A stretch of DNA of 64,000 nucleotides from Thermus antranikianii DSM 12462. Lineage in GTDB: Bacteria; Deinococcota; Deinococci; Deinococcales; Thermaceae. The stretch is taken from assembly GCF_000423905.1 (NCBI RefSeq), contig NZ_AUIW01000009.1:36001-100000 (forward strand), in the 5' to 3' direction. The number at the start of each line of letters is the position of its first letter. Within the stretch, counting starts at the first letter, position 1. Position numbers and translations under genes: made by a program. The notes below the pieces were generated by a model that was not told where the DNA came from, ran no database searches, and was given only the letters and a program-made list of their open reading frames with translations. Below are positions 25,174 to 32,477 of the stretch, in pieces.

Positions 25174-25409
25174 GGGTACTCTTTGTGGAGGGCAAGGAAA
25201 AGGAGGTCCTTTTAGACTTGGCCCGGGAGCTTCCCCATCCCTACTGGCTGCTTGCGGGGGAAGGGATTTGGCTTTTGGAGGTGTTTGGCGCCGGGGAGGA
25301 AGCCATGGCCAAGGCCAGGGCCCTGCCCGGGGTTAAGGTTTGGGCCTTTACCCTGCAGGATGGGGTAGTCTATAGGGGATGCGGGAAGAAATCGGCTACA
25401 TCCCCGTAG
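25170..25409 (+). CDS. Small protein of unknown function
   Basis: This 79-residue protein (MRVLFVEGKEKEVLLDLARELPHP...) is predicted alpha/beta and soluble, with no signal peptide or known motif. It is coupled to the aldolase gene by a 4-nt ATGA overlap and overlaps the next gene by 31 nt, so all three are probably read from one mRNA. Its placement in a tight operon supports it as a real gene; I cannot assign a function. Confidence 0.55.
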   Translation: MRVLFVEGKEKEVLLDLARELPHPYWLLAGEGIWLLEVFGAGEEAMAKARALPGVKVWAFTLQDGVVYRGCGKKSATSP

Positions 25410-26227
25410 GGGAGGCGGAGCTTTACGTGGAGGACGTGGGGGACGAGCATGCCCCGGCCCTCCTGGTCCTTCACGGAGGGCCTGGGGGGAACGCCTACGC
25501 CTTGAGGGAAGGGCTTCAGGACTACCTGGAGAATTTCCGGGTCATCTACTTCGACCAGCGGGGTTCTGGCCGGAGCCTGGAGCTTCCCCAGGACCCCAGG
25601 CTTTTCACCATAGATGCCCTGGTGGAGGATACCGTGGCCCTGGCCGAGGCCTTGGGGCTGGAGCAGTTTCATCTTCTGGCCCACGGCTTCGGAGCCCTGG
25701 TGGCCTTGGAGCTCCTCCGCCGCTACCCGGAGGTCCTGGGGGCGGTGCTCCTTTCCCCCTGGGTGAGCTTCCCCTGGCTTTCCGCAAGGCTTGCGGAGGC
25801 GGCGGGACTTGAGCCTTTGGCCGATCCCGAGGCGAACCTGAGGGCGGCCTTGGAGAAGGCGGAGCCCAAGTTCCTCTTCGACCGCCTCATGTTTCCCACC
25901 CCCCATGGCCGCCTGGAGTACGAGTGGGTGGTGGAGGGTTCGGGCATCCTGGGGCCGGATACCCCGGCCTTGGCCTTTTGGAAAAACGGTCTCTGGCGGC
26001 TAGACTACACTCCGTACCTCTCCCCAAGCCGCAAGCCGGTGGCCCTGGTGGTGGGGGAGAAGGACGGTACCAGCTACCCCTATGCCGAGGAGGTGGCGGA
26101 GCGCCTCAAAGCCCCTATCCGGGTGATATCTGGGGCTGGGCACTACCCCTGGATCGACCAGCCCGAGGCTTTTGGCGAGGCCTTCCGGGAGAGCCTCGAG
26201 GGCCTGCTGGCTCCCCGGAGGGTGTGA
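25379..26227 (+). CDS. Alpha/beta-hydrolase, prolyl-iminopeptidase-like, nucleophile serine missing
   Basis: This 282-residue protein closely follows the proline iminopeptidase family: LVLHGGPGGNAY (oxyanion hole), YFDQRGSGRS, acid in VGEKDGTSYPY and the final His in SGAGHYPWID. The nucleophile elbow, normally G-x-S-x-G, reads AHGFGAL with Gly103 (codon GGC) in place of serine. It therefore cannot use the standard Ser-His-Asp mechanism. It may be a binding protein, a pseudoenzyme or use another residue. It is the last gene of the three-gene aldolase operon. Confidence 0.8.
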   Translation: MREEIGYIPVGEAELYVEDVGDEHAPALLVLHGGPGGNAYALREGLQDYLENFRVIYFDQRGSGRSLELPQDPRLFTIDALVEDTVALAEALGLEQFHLLAHGFGALVALELLRRYPEVLGAVLLSPWVSFPWLSARLAEAAGLEPLADPEANLRAALEKAEPKFLFDRLMFPTPHGRLEYEWVVEGSGILGPDTPALAFWKNGLWRLDYTPYLSPSRKPVALVVGEKDGTSYPYAEEVAERLKAPIRVISGAGHYPWIDQPEAFGEAFRESLEGLLAPRRV

Positions 26228-26269
26228 GGGATGCCCTTCCAGGGCCGGAAAGGGTGGTAAACTCAGGGC

Positions 26270-26349
26270 GTCACCGGGGGTGCCCTCTTATGGGGCTGAG
26301 AGATACCCTTGGAACCTGATCCGGGTAATGCCGGCGTAGGGAAGGTGAC
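26270..26349 (+). ncRNA. TPP riboswitch (THI element)
   Basis: The TPP aptamer core is present: GGGGGTGCCC, GGGGCTGAGAGATACCC, TTGGAACCTGATCCGGGTAATGCC and GCGTAGGGAA, closed by a P1 stem GTCACC (26270-26275) / GGTGAC (26344-26349). A TAAACT box at 26258-26263 fits a -10 immediately upstream. The target is the thiamine transporter gene thiB just downstream, so thiamine pyrophosphate should switch the operon off. Confidence 0.96.
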
Positions 26350-26354
26350 CAAGG

Positions 26355-26381
26355 CCCCTCCCGGTGACAAGGAGGGGTTTT
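26355..26381 (+). promoter_or_regulatory. Expression platform of the TPP riboswitch
   Basis: CCCCTCC (26355-26361) pairs with GGAGGGG (26371-26377), which contains the thiB ribosome-binding site, and TTTT follows directly. The hairpin can therefore mask the ribosome site and may also terminate transcription. In the loop, CGGTGAC (26362-26368 region) is complementary to the 5' P1 strand GTCACCG, giving an alternative pairing that would open the hairpin when TPP is absent. Confidence 0.7.
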
Positions 26382-27416
26382 ATGTTAAGGATTTTTGCCC
26401 TGCTGGTTCTTCTGGCCTTCGGCTTCGCCCAGGAGGTCACCGTCCTCACCCACAGCAGCTTTTCCCTGGATAAGGGTCTTATCGCCCGGTTTGAGCGGGA
26501 AACCGGCCTGAAGCTCCGCTTCCTCAAGGGGGGGGATGCCGGGGAGACCCTAAACCGGGCCATCCTCACCAAGGGAGCCCCCATCGCCGACGTGATCTAT
26601 GGCTTTGACAACACCTTCCTCTCCCGGGCCCTCGAGGCGGACATCCTCTTGCCCTACCGTAGCCCCGAGATCCGGAACCTGAAGGCTACCTTGCTTCTGG
26701 ACCCTACCTTCCGCGCCCTTCCCGTGGACTACGGTTGGGTGAGCCTGAACTACGACCGGGCCTACTTCAAGGACCGTCCCTTGCCCAAGGCTCCCGCCGA
26801 CCTCACCCGGCCTGAGTACGCCAGGCTTCTGGTGGTGCAAAACCCCGCCACCAGCTCCCCGGGTCTGGCCTTCCTCATGGCCACGGTGGCCCGCTTCGGC
26901 GAGGATGGCTACCTGGACTTCTGGGCCAAGCTCAGGGACGGAGGGGTGCGGGTGACCAAGGGGTGGAGCGAGGCCTACTACACCCACTTCACCCTTTACA
27001 AGGGGGATAGGCCCCTGGTGGTCTCCTACACCACCAGCCCCGCCGCCGAGGTCTACTATTCCGAGGGGAAGTACCGGGAGCCGCCCACGGGGAACCTGTT
27101 CCCCGAGCTGGCCTTCTTCCAGGTGGAATTCGTGGGGATCCTGAAGGGGACCAAGAACCTGGAGGGGGCCAGGAAGGTGGTGGACTGGCTCCTTTCCAAG
27201 CCGGTCCAGGAGAACCTTCCCACGGAGATGTGGATGTACCCGGCCCGCCGGGATGCCAGGCTCCCTGAGGTCTTCCGCTTCGCGCCTGAGCCCCTTGGGA
27301 GCGTGCGTATGGACCCCAGGGCCATGGCCCAAAACCGGGAGCGCTGGATCGAGGAGTGGACCAAGGTGGTCCTCCAGGGGCAAAGCCCCGAAGCGGTGCG
27401 CCAGGGCAGGCGGTAG
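26382..27416 (+). CDS. thiB: Thiamine ABC transporter, periplasmic binding protein
   Basis: This 344-residue protein has a signal peptide (MLRIFALLVLLAFGFAQ) and the ThiB/TbpA fold: EVTVLTHSSFSLDKGLIARFE, DVIYGFDNTFLSRALEADILLPYRS, PVDYGWVSLNYD, NPATSSPGLAFLMATVA. It captures thiamine or its phosphates in the periplasm. The start is ATG 26382; an in-frame GTG at 26364 lies inside the riboswitch. The upstream TPP riboswitch strongly supports the substrate. Confidence 0.93.
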   Translation: MLRIFALLVLLAFGFAQEVTVLTHSSFSLDKGLIARFERETGLKLRFLKGGDAGETLNRAILTKGAPIADVIYGFDNTFLSRALEADILLPYRSPEIRNLKATLLLDPTFRALPVDYGWVSLNYDRAYFKDRPLPKAPADLTRPEYARLLVVQNPATSSPGLAFLMATVARFGEDGYLDFWAKLRDGGVRVTKGWSEAYYTHFTLYKGDRPLVVSYTTSPAAEVYYSEGKYREPPTGNLFPELAFFQVEFVGILKGTKNLEGARKVVDWLLSKPVQENLPTEMWMYPARRDARLPEVFRFAPEPLGSVRMDPRAMAQNRERWIEEWTKVVLQGQSPEAVRQGRR

Positions 27417-27482
27417 CGCCTTCCTCAGGCTGGGAAGGTCCGGGGCCTTCCGCCGGGCGGCTTGGGGGTTAGGCTTAGGGGG

Positions 27483-28964
27483 ATGGCCTACGGAGGCTTT
27501 TTCGTCCTCCTCTTCCTGGGCCTGGCCCTCTTCTACCCCCTTTCCCGCATCCTGGCCCTGGGGGTAGGGGAGGGGTTTGCCCGGGCCCTGGCGAACCCCT
27601 ACTACTGGGAGCGCTACCTCTGGAGCCTGGAGTATGGGCTTCTTTCCGCCCTCTTCACCTTGTCCCTGGCCCTGCCCCTGGCCTTCCTCTTCCGCCGTCG
27701 CTTTCCCCTTAGGGGGGTTTTCCTGGCTCTTTCCACCTTGCCCTTTGTCCTGCCCACCCCGGTGGTGGCCCTAGGGTTTTTAGCCCTCCTGGGCCCCAGG
27801 GGACTTTTGGGGGTGGACCTTTACGGCACCAGGGCCATCCTCCTCCTGGCCGCCATCTTTTACAACCTAGGCCTCGCCCTCAGGATCCTCCTGCCGGTGG
27901 CCTTGAACCTGGAGGGCCCCTTGCAGGCGGCCCGGGTCCTGGGGGCCTCGAGCCCCAGGGCTTTTCTAAGGGTAGGGCTTCCCCTCCTCCTCCCCGCCTT
28001 GGGTTCTGCGGGGCTTTTGGTGTTCATCTACGCCTTTTCCGCCTTCGGGGTCCCTCTCCTCCTGGGGGGGCCCCGGTACGCCACCCTCGAGGTGGAGGTC
28101 TACACCCTCTTGGCCTACCGCCTGGCCTTCCCCGAGGCCAGCGCCCTCATGTTTTTGGAGATCCTCACCCTGGGCCTCGCCGTGGCCCTCTACCTGCGCC
28201 TCCGGCCCTACCCCCTGTCCCCCGGAGGGCTTCTTCCCCCTCCTCCTTGGGCGTATACCCTGGGCCTAGGTGTCCTCTTTCTCCTCCTTTTTGCCCCCTT
28301 GTGGGGGCTGTTTCTGCGCCTGGACCTAGGGGCCTTGGCCTCCGCCTGGGCCTCGGAGGACTTCACCCCCCTTTCCATGGCCTTGGGGAATAGCCTCCGC
28401 TTCACCCTCTTGGCCCTGGCCCTGGCGCTTCCTTTGGGAATAGCTTATGCCGCAACGGCCCGCCGGAGCCCCCTCATGGACCTCTTGGGGCTTTTCCCCC
28501 TCATGGTGAGCCCGGTGGCCGTGGGCCTCGGCTACCTTTTGGCTTACCCGGACCTCCGGGGCTCCTTGCTCCTTTTGCTTGCCGCCTATGCCCTTTTGGC
28601 CTACCCCCTCCTTGCCCGGGCCCTCCTGCCTGCCTTGAGAAGCCTTTCCCCAAGCCTCCTCGAGGCGGCCCGGGTCCTGGGGGCCACACCCCTTCGGGCG
28701 TTTTTGCGGGTGGAGGTCCCCTTGGTCTTTCCCGCCCTGCAATCCGGGCTGGCCCTGGCCTTGGCGGCCATTTTGGGGGAGTTTGGGGCCACCCTGGTGC
28801 TTTGGCGGCCCGAGTGGACCACCCTGACCCTGGCCATCTACGAGCGCCTGGGCCGGCCCGGGGAGGCCCCCTTCCGAGAGGCCTTGGCCATAGCCGCCCT
28901 TCTGGCCCTTCTCTCGGGGCTTGCCTTCTATCTCCTGGACCGGGGAAGGGGACGGGTGGGTTAG
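27483..28964 (+). CDS. thiP: Thiamine ABC transporter permease
   Basis: This protein has 493 residues from ATG 27483, with about 12 membrane segments and two EAA loops (QAARVLGASSPRAFLRVGLPLL and EAARVLGATPLRAFLRVEVPLV), the fused two-half permease layout of ThiP. It follows thiB by 66 nt, within the riboswitch-controlled unit. No ThiQ ATPase gene follows; the ATPase must be elsewhere or shared. AGGGGG lies directly before the ATG. Confidence 0.92.
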   Translation: MAYGGFFVLLFLGLALFYPLSRILALGVGEGFARALANPYYWERYLWSLEYGLLSALFTLSLALPLAFLFRRRFPLRGVFLALSTLPFVLPTPVVALGFLALLGPRGLLGVDLYGTRAILLLAAIFYNLGLALRILLPVALNLEGPLQAARVLGASSPRAFLRVGLPLLLPALGSAGLLVFIYAFSAFGVPLLLGGPRYATLEVEVYTLLAYRLAFPEASALMFLEILTLGLAVALYLRLRPYPLSPGGLLPPPPWAYTLGLGVLFLLLFAPLWGLFLRLDLGALASAWASEDFTPLSMALGNSLRFTLLALALALPLGIAYAATARRSPLMDLLGLFPLMVSPVAVGLGYLLAYPDLRGSLLLLLAAYALLAYPLLARALLPALRSLSPSLLEAARVLGATPLRAFLRVEVPLVFPALQSGLALALAAILGEFGATLVLWRPEWTTLTLAIYERLGRPGEAPFREALAIAALLALLSGLAFYLLDRGRGRVG

Positions 28965-29183
28965 AGGTACGTGCTCCTTGCCTGGATGGAGTAGCCTGGC
29001 GGCTGGGATGGGGGGCCCTCTAAGGGGGATGGGGGTGGCTTTTGGGTGGTGCTGGGGTTTGGGGAGAGGGGTGCCCTGTGCCTGGAGGGCTTTGAGCTGG
29101 TGGTCTACCCAGGCGCGAGTAGCCACTGGGCTAGCTCCAGGGAAGGGCGTCGTTTGCATCTCTCGAGGGGGGTGCAGGGTATT
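28965..29183 (+). other. Gene-poor junction at left edge of the catabolic island
   Basis: No supported gene. The first half is G-rich and low in complexity. In the iclR frame, 29067-29112 reads GALCLEGFELVVYPG, which looks like protein but joins nothing recognisable; it may be a remnant of a gene broken when the island arrived. No direct repeat matching the right edge was seen by eye. Confidence 0.4.
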
Positions 29184-29969
29184 ATGGGGGTTGTGAAGAA
29201 GGCGGCCTTGGGGGCAAACCCAACCCTTCGGACTAGCGGAACCCAAACCCTACTCCGAGGCTTGTTGTTGTTGGAGAAGGTGGGTGAGGGAGTGCGTGAC
29301 TTACCCACTTTGGCAAGCTCTCTTGGGCTTAGCCGCAGCACCACCTACCGTATACTCTCGGCCTTGGTGCGGGCAGGTTACTTGGTGCACGAACCCAAGA
29401 TTGGCTACCGCTTGGGGCCCCAGCTCATCCGCTTAGGGTTCAAGGCCTATGGCCAGCTGCAGCTTCCGATTTTGGCCCGCCCCCACCTGGAGAGGCTTCG
29501 GGATGCCACGAATGAAACGGTTCATTTGGCGATTCGAGAGGGTGCAGAGGTGATTTATATTGATAAAGTTCCCGGGCGCCGGGAGCTCCAGCTAGCCAGC
29601 CAGATTGGGTCGCGGTTTCCTGCTCAATCCACGGCCTTGGGAAAGGCTATACTGGCTTGGCTACCTGAGGAGGAGGCTCGTAGGGCTTTTGTGCCTGGGT
29701 TGAAGCGCACGGAAAGAACGATTGCTGAATGGGAGTTGTTCCTGGACGAGCTCAAGCGGACCCGGCAGCGGGGATACGCCTTGGATATGGAAGAAAATGA
29801 AACGGGGGTGAGGTGTGTGGCAGCGCCCATCTTCAACGGCCGGGGTGAGCCGGTCGCGGCTGTGAGCGTTTCCACGGCCTCCATTTACTTGGACGACACC
29901 AGGGTTCCTGAAGTGGCCCACATGGTTCAGCAGGTTGCCCAAGCGATCAGCCGTGAGCTAGGGAGTTGA
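29184..29969 (+). CDS. IclR-family transcriptional regulator
   Basis: This protein has about 261 residues: an N-terminal winged helix (LPTLASSLGLSRSTTYRILSALVRAGYLVHE) and the C-terminal IclR effector domain (LRDATNETVHLAIREGAEVIYIDKV...STALGKAILAWLPEEEARR...GVRCVAAPIFNGRGEPVAAVSVS). IclR proteins such as KdgR control uronate and aromatic catabolism. ATG 29184 is used. A TATTAT box at 29180-29185 would instead suit a leaderless GTG at 29193. It is convergent with the aldolase gene (23-bp overlap) and probably controls the divergent promoters at 30.6 and 30.95 kb. Confidence 0.9.
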   Translation: MGVVKKAALGANPTLRTSGTQTLLRGLLLLEKVGEGVRDLPTLASSLGLSRSTTYRILSALVRAGYLVHEPKIGYRLGPQLIRLGFKAYGQLQLPILARPHLERLRDATNETVHLAIREGAEVIYIDKVPGRRELQLASQIGSRFPAQSTALGKAILAWLPEEEARRAFVPGLKRTERTIAEWELFLDELKRTRQRGYALDMEENETGVRCVAAPIFNGRGEPVAAVSVSTASIYLDDTRVPEVAHMVQQVAQAISRELGS

Positions 29970-30573
29970 CGATGGCTTTGGCTTTGCGAATGTTTTGACA
30001 AATGGTTTCGTAGCTTCCTTTTAGCAGCCAACTACCGCCGCAAGCTATGACGTTGGGTAGAGAGCAATAGGCTGCGAGGTTTTTTTCGTTTATGCCCCCT
30101 GTGGGTAGAAAGCGAGCCTCAGGCATGACTTCTGCATACATTGCCAGTACCTTACTTCCCTGAAAGGGCTCAGCTGGGAAGAATTTTAGGATCGATAGCC
30201 CGCGACTCAGCGCCAGTTCCACTTCCTGGGGAGTAAGGACGCCAGGCAGATAGGGTATGTTGTGCTCGCGTGCAAAGAGGGCTATATCGTTGCTATAGGC
30301 GGGGGAAACGAGGAACGACGCTCCCCTAGCCACAGCTTCCTTGGCGTGTTCGAGGGTGCGTATTGTTCCTGCGCCCACATAGAGTCCCCTATCCCTTAGG
30401 TAGTCCAGGGCTTCTAGGCCAAAGGGGGTCCGTAGGGTGATCTCTAGTATGGGGAGGCCCTCTTTTGCTAGCACATCTGCTAATTTCGAAAGATTCTCTA
30501 CTTCCTCTCGCTTTTGTATGGTTAGGATTGGTAGAAGCCTGCTTTTGGAGAGCACGTCCATGAGGTGTTCCAT
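29947..30573 (-). CDS. eda: 2-keto-3-deoxy-6-phosphogluconate (KDPG) aldolase
   Basis: This 208-residue class I aldolase has the KDPG/KHG family motifs: LPILEITLRTP (proton-relay Glu), GAGTIRT, LKFFPAE with Schiff-base Lys130, FLPTGGI and CGGSWL. It cleaves KDPG to pyruvate and glyceraldehyde-3-phosphate, the last Entner-Doudoroff step. It is alone on the minus strand but next to KDG kinase and dehydrogenase genes that would supply KDPG. Codon use is less GC-biased than in core genes. Confidence 0.93.
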   Translation of the reverse strand: MEHLMDVLSKSRLLPILTIQKREEVENLSKLADVLAKEGLPILEITLRTPFGLEALDYLRDRGLYVGAGTIRTLEHAKEAVARGASFLVSPAYSNDIALFAREHNIPYLPGVLTPQEVELALSRGLSILKFFPAEPFQGSKVLAMYAEVMPEARFLPTGGINEKNLAAYCSLPNVIACGGSWLLKGSYETICQNIRKAKAIVNSLAHG

Positions 30574-30580
30574 GTTGGCG

Positions 30581-30610
30581 ATGATAGCTCATCTGCCTTT
30601 TATCGTTCAA
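30581..30610 (-). promoter_or_regulatory. Promoter of the KDPG aldolase gene, leaderless
   Basis: On the minus strand TTGAAC (30610-30605), an 18-nt spacer and TATCAT (30586-30581) precede the ATG at 30573 by 7 nt. There is no ribosome site, so the transcript is predicted to be leaderless. Confidence 0.7.
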
Positions 30611-30944
30611 CCTCTTGGGCGAATGGATCTCTCGTTACCGGGTTTGCCCTTCTAGTCCAGAGCCGTTCTCCTCTTTGCCCCGTGTTGCTGGAGGTTCTTC
30701 TAGGGTCCAGGTGTTGGCGGTTTGGTGCAGAACCTAGGTCCCGGGGTCCAGAGTGGGGGGCGTGATTTTGGGGTTTCAAACGGGGCAGCGGGAAAGGGTA
30801 CTGCGAGGCGGGGTTCCATGGGCGCAGGTGGGGGCTAGCAGGTCCGAGAGGGGGCTTTTTGAAATCGGGCCTGTTGTTCAAGGCTTGGCGTGAGTTCCGC
30901 GAAAGGGGGTGGGGTAGGGATGGGGTTAGGTAGGCCTAATGCTC
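30611..30944. other. Spacer between divergent catabolic units, no gene seen
   Basis: About 330 nt separate the aldolase and TRAP promoters. Open frames here have no recognisable protein, no ribosome sites and low-complexity translations. I see no terminal inverted repeats of an insertion sequence. It may hold further regulator sites or decayed sequence. Confidence 0.4.
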
Positions 30945-30977
30945 TTGACACTATGTGGAGCATTGTGTTATATAGTG
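30945..30977 (+). promoter_or_regulatory. TRAP operon promoter with inverted-repeat operator
   Basis: A perfect -35 (TTGACA, 30945-30950), 17-nt spacer and TTATAT -10 (30968-30973) make this one of the best promoters in the window. An inverted repeat CACTAT (30949-30954) / ATAGTG (30972-30977) brackets the spacer and overlaps both boxes, well placed for repression by the nearby IclR regulator. The leader is about 40 nt. Confidence 0.75.
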
Positions 30978-31017
30978 AAACAAAGAGGAGAGGCGGTAAA
31001 CAGAAGGGGGGATAAGG

Positions 31018-31986
31018 ATGAGGAAGCGGCTCTTGGTTCTTTTAACCCTGGTCCTCGGGGTGGGAGTGGGCCTAGGCCAGACGTATACCCTGCGGTTTAA
31101 TCACGTATTGGGACCAAACCACCCCTACCATGCCGGGTTCCAGACCTGGGCAGAGCGGGTGGCCCAAAGAACCAATGGGGATCTGAGGATTCTGGTTTTT
31201 CATAGCAGCCAGCTTGGTATAGAAGAAGATATCATAGAGCAGTTGCGTCAAGGTGTTCCCTTAGGGCAGAACACGGACGGGGCGCGCTTGGGTAACTATG
31301 TGCGGGAACTGGGTGTTTTCAACGGCCCCTATTTTGTGGATGATTACGCTGCTGTGGAACGGCTAGCGACCCTTCCCACAGTCCAAGGTTGGATTGAGAG
31401 GTTAGCCCAGCGGTACGGTATTCGTGTGGTTTGTTTCAACTGGGTACAGGGATATCGTCATTTCATGACCAACCGTCCCGTGCGTCGACCCGAGGATTTA
31501 AGAGGGCTTAGGATTCGTACTCCACCGGCCCCCGTGTGGCAGGAATCGGTCCGGGCTTTGGGTGCGACCCCCATTGCCCTGCCGTTCGGAGAAATCTACT
31601 CTGCCCTTCAGCAGAGGGCCATCGATGGGGTGGAATTGGTTTACGCCAACATACCGGACATGAGCCTATGGGAAGTCCTTCGGTATGTTAATGAGACCAA
31701 GCATTTCCTTCTCATCAACTTCCAGGTGGTTGGCGAAGCTTGGTACCAGCGTCTTCCTGCCAACTATCGTCAAATCCTTCGGGAGGAATGTGTACGGGCG
31801 GGGAGGGAGACTTCTCAGCGCATTTCCCGCGAAGAGGGACAGATCAGGGAGCTTGCTAAGCAGAGGGGTATGACCATCGTCACGGATGTTGACTTGAGTG
31901 CTTTCCGCAAGGCGGCTGAGGTGGCTTACCAGCGCTTGGGGCTTAAAACCATACGGGATGCTCTTTATCAGGCGTTGAAACGGTGA
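31018..31986 (+). CDS. dctP: TRAP transporter substrate-binding protein DctP
   Basis: This 322-residue protein has a signal peptide (MRKRLLVLLTLVLGVGVGLGQ) and the DctP fold: FNHVLGPNHPYHAGFQTWAERV, and RTPPAPVWQESVRALGATPIALPFGEIYSALQQRAIDGVE, which holds the conserved Arg that binds the substrate carboxylate. TRAP systems take up organic and sugar acids using ion gradients. It is first in an operon with dctQ, dctM and sugar-acid enzymes, so the ligand is probably an aldonate, uronate or keto-sugar acid. Confidence 0.92.
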   Translation: MRKRLLVLLTLVLGVGVGLGQTYTLRFNHVLGPNHPYHAGFQTWAERVAQRTNGDLRILVFHSSQLGIEEDIIEQLRQGVPLGQNTDGARLGNYVRELGVFNGPYFVDDYAAVERLATLPTVQGWIERLAQRYGIRVVCFNWVQGYRHFMTNRPVRRPEDLRGLRIRTPPAPVWQESVRALGATPIALPFGEIYSALQQRAIDGVELVYANIPDMSLWEVLRYVNETKHFLLINFQVVGEAWYQRLPANYRQILREECVRAGRETSQRISREEGQIRELAKQRGMTIVTDVDLSAFRKAAEVAYQRLGLKTIRDALYQALKR

Positions 31987-32012
31987 AAAGTCTCGTTAGG
32001 AGGCCGTAGGGC

Positions 32013-32477
32013 ATGAGGGGCTGGTGGTCTTCTCTCCAAGGAGTGGAGGATGTTCTAGCGAAGATCTGCTTGCTCCTTTCCGCTTTGATTGTGTTTGCAG
32101 GAGGGGTAGGGCGCTTTGTCGGGCATCCGTTGGACTGGTCCATGGACTTTGCTACGTTTTGTTTTGCTTGGGCCACGTTTTTAGGAGCGGACCTAGCCTT
32201 TAAGGAGAATCGGCATGTCGCGGTGGAGATCCTGCTTGGTCGACTTCCCGAAGCGTATCAACGCTATGTTCGCACCTTGATATGGGGCCTCATTGTCCTT
32301 TTCCTCTGCGTGCTGATTGTCTACAGTGCCTTGGCTGCCTATCAGGTGCGCTTCCGTAGCTTTCAGGGGATCCAGGGTTTTAGCTATTCGTGGGTAATGC
32401 TAAGCGTGGCTGTAGGGAGCTTGCTCATGATGTTGACTGCTTTAAGGAGGCTACGTGAAGCGGGTAGAGGAGAATGA
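32013..32477 (+). CDS. dctQ: TRAP transporter small membrane subunit DctQ
   Basis: This 154-residue protein has four membrane helices and the DctQ pattern (GRFVGHPLDWSMDFATFCFAWATFLGADLAFKENRHVAVEILL). It complexes with DctM. AGGAGG precedes the ATG by 10 nt. The stop overlaps the dctM start (ATGA), the usual coupled arrangement. Confidence 0.9.
   Translation: MRGWWSSLQGVEDVLAKICLLLSALIVFAGGVGRFVGHPLDWSMDFATFCFAWATFLGADLAFKENRHVAVEILLGRLPEAYQRYVRTLIWGLIVLFLCVLIVYSALAAYQVRFRSFQGIQGFSYSWVMLSVAVGSLLMMLTALRRLREAGRGE

Noticed and set aside
29046..29183. Longer N-terminus for the IclR regulator from an upstream ATG/GTG
   Set aside because: The added 46 residues are not part of the family, and the better promoter and start evidence lies at 29180-29193.
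30600..30881. Possible gene on the minus strand between the eda and TRAP promoters
   Set aside because: 93 codons of Pro/Arg/Asn-rich sequence with no ribosome site and no family pattern.
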